40,102 nt of DNA from a virus. Numbering within the stretch: position 1 is the first letter of the stretch; each line of letters opens with the position of its first letter. The DNA is taken from the IMG/VR virus record IMGVR_UViG_3300010400_000034, positions 1 through 40,102 of that record; one strand, written 5' to 3'. The notes below the pieces were generated by a model. It searched no databases. It was not told the origin of the DNA and saw only the letters and a program-made list of their open reading frames with translations. Shown here piece by piece: positions 39,237 to 40,102 of this stretch. Made by a program: the position numbers and the translations under genes.

Positions 39237-39425
39237 TTACTTCTCCTTCGTCCCACCCTCACCGAGAGTGCCGGCCGCTATGTGATATCCGCACATCGCG
39301 CAATAACTCCACCATTCTTCGGTCGGATCGCCGCAGGAGGCACATGGCGGACAGCCTAGCCCGCGATCCTGGGACCATTGCATGCGCATCTGGTTATGCT
39401 TGCGGAGTAGTGTTTCCACCGTCAT
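39237..39425 (-). CDS. Zinc-ribbon small protein (62 aa)
   Basis: Starts MTVETLLRKHNQMRMQWSQD; CPPCASCGDPTEEWWSYCAM-CGYH gives two CxxC knuckles. Probably a structural zinc ribbon. Function unknown. Confidence 0.65.
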   Translation of the reverse strand: MTVETLLRKHNQMRMQWSQDRGLGCPPCASCGDPTEEWWSYCAMCGYHIAAGTLGEGGTKEK

Positions 39426-39434
39426 CGTGAGTGC

Positions 39435-39734
39435 CTATGCGTTCGCGATTTCTAACAGGAAGTCGGCGTGGCACGGTTGATCTAGCGCGCACCAACAAGC
39501 GAGGTCTTTTCCGCGCAAGTTTTCCTGCACCCATGCGTGATGGTGCGGCTCTGGCCACATCAGCGCCCTGTAGCAATCAACGGCTTCCTGTTGCGTTTCG
39601 ACGTTACGCCCCAGTCTGTTGGATCGTTCGCCGATCTTCCAGCGATTGCCCCACATCGTCGGCCTGCCGACATAGACGGCGTTCTCTGGCATGCGCCAGC
39701 CTTTCGCTCGTTTTCGCTGTATGCGCTTCGGCAT
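39435..39734 (-). CDS. DUF4326-domain protein (99 aa)
   Basis: MPKRIQRKRAKGWRMPENAV-YVGRPTMWGNRW, later NLRGKDLACWCALDQPCHAD-FLLEIAN are the DUF4326 signature. ATG at 39734 chosen: AAAGGGGTG upstream and family-typical start, whereas the open frame to 39839 adds an untypical part. Biochemical role of the family is unknown. Confidence 0.85.
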   Translation of the reverse strand: MPKRIQRKRAKGWRMPENAVYVGRPTMWGNRWKIGERSNRLGRNVETQQEAVDCYRALMWPEPHHHAWVQENLRGKDLACWCALDQPCHADFLLEIANA

Positions 39735-39762
39735 TGCTATGTCACCCCTTTGAGATGAGTGG

Positions 39763-40092
39763 CTAGGTGAGAGTAGCAAATCGGCCGTCGTGGAACTCGG
39801 CCTGTGGCCGAACCCAAAGCGTCCCATCCTGCCCCTCATAGATAACGGCTGGCGTCATGGTCGCTTCGATGGTTGCGGCGTGATGCACCAAGCGATAGAG
39901 ATGGCCAGTCTTGCCGTGCCGATGCGTAGGCTTCCAGTCCTGGTAGGCGCAATCCGCACACGACAGCGCACGCTTATCTCCAATAAATTCCGCACTGCAT
40001 GTTGTGCAGGTGCATGTGTATCCGCCCGGCGCCCAAGCTCTGCGGTGCGGCCTGTCGTCTTGCTTGAAATCTTTTATCATGTTGTCTCTCAT
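39763..40092 (-). CDS. Zinc ribbon plus DUF1653-like protein (109 aa)
   Basis: N-terminal CTCTTCSAEFIGDKRALSCA-DC zinc ribbon; C-terminal GHLYRLVHHAATIEATMTPA-VIYEGQDGTLWVRPQAEFHD matches DUF1653. ATG at 40092 would overlap the stop of the small membrane gene if the window is circular; MIKDFKQDD at 40080 is an alternative. First gene after the junction. Confidence 0.75.
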   Translation of the reverse strand: MRDNMIKDFKQDDRPHRRAWAPGGYTCTCTTCSAEFIGDKRALSCADCAYQDWKPTHRHGKTGHLYRLVHHAATIEATMTPAVIYEGQDGTLWVRPQAEFHDGRFATLT

Positions 40093-40102
40093 GTGATGGG
40101 TG

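Noticed and set aside
1-40102. CRISPR array, diversity-generating retroelement, rRNA genes, integrase
   Set aside because: No regular spaced repeats, no reverse transcriptase, no rRNA motif and no tyrosine or serine recombinase motif could be read.

Overview
The window is an essentially complete genome of a tailed phage with a short tail (podovirus), about 40 kb. Its virion module follows the P22/BPP-1-like plan: TerS-TerL, a roughly 730-residue P22-type portal, scaffold, major capsid, gp4- and gp10-like head completion proteins, a gp7-like DNA-transfer protein and large ejection proteins. The host is probably an alphaproteobacterium, most likely of the Rhizobiales type. This rests on a GapR/DUF2312 gene, high GC, the style of the small proteins and the DUF5681-type TerS; it is inference, not proof.

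Layout. Positions 1-2171 hold leftward genes (small early/accessory proteins and a repressor). Around 2160-2200 lies a compact divergent immunity switch with palindromic operators and a rightward promoter. Positions 2194-7430 hold rightward early genes: Cro-like protein, small ORFs, a DnaA domain-IV protein, a VRR-NUC nuclease, GapR, a replication-initiator-like gene carrying an iteron/A-rich putative origin, and a helicase-loader-like partner. A strong sigma70-like promoter near 7486 precedes the late genes (7831-37201): packaging, portal, GroES, scaffold, capsid, a long cassette of beta-rich accessory virion proteins, head completion, ejection proteins, tail fibre, a multidomain endolysin, a holin-like protein and a spanin-like protein. 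Positions 37161-40092 return to leftward small genes, many Cys-rich. Across the 40102/1 junction they continue smoothly into the leftward genes at 1-1720, so the genome is probably circular or circularly permuted.

The most notable feature is that the major capsid gene is split: 16 codons at 17203-17250, then an 844-nt group I intron carrying a GIY-YIG homing endonuclease, then the rest of the capsid gene from 18095. P1, P10 and P/Q/R/S-like core elements can be read in the sequence. Other points of interest are a 116-bp exact inverted duplication of a small membrane-protein gene (1-116 versus 3956-4071), a lambda-like origin inside the replication gene, a leaderless Cro transcript with the operator in the promoter spacer, a structured RNA with a tRNA T-arm motif at 14.7-14.9 kb, a repeated hairpin loop shared by the intron 3' end and the post-capsid leader, and a four-part endolysin. 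A repressor is present but no integrase or partition gene was recognised.
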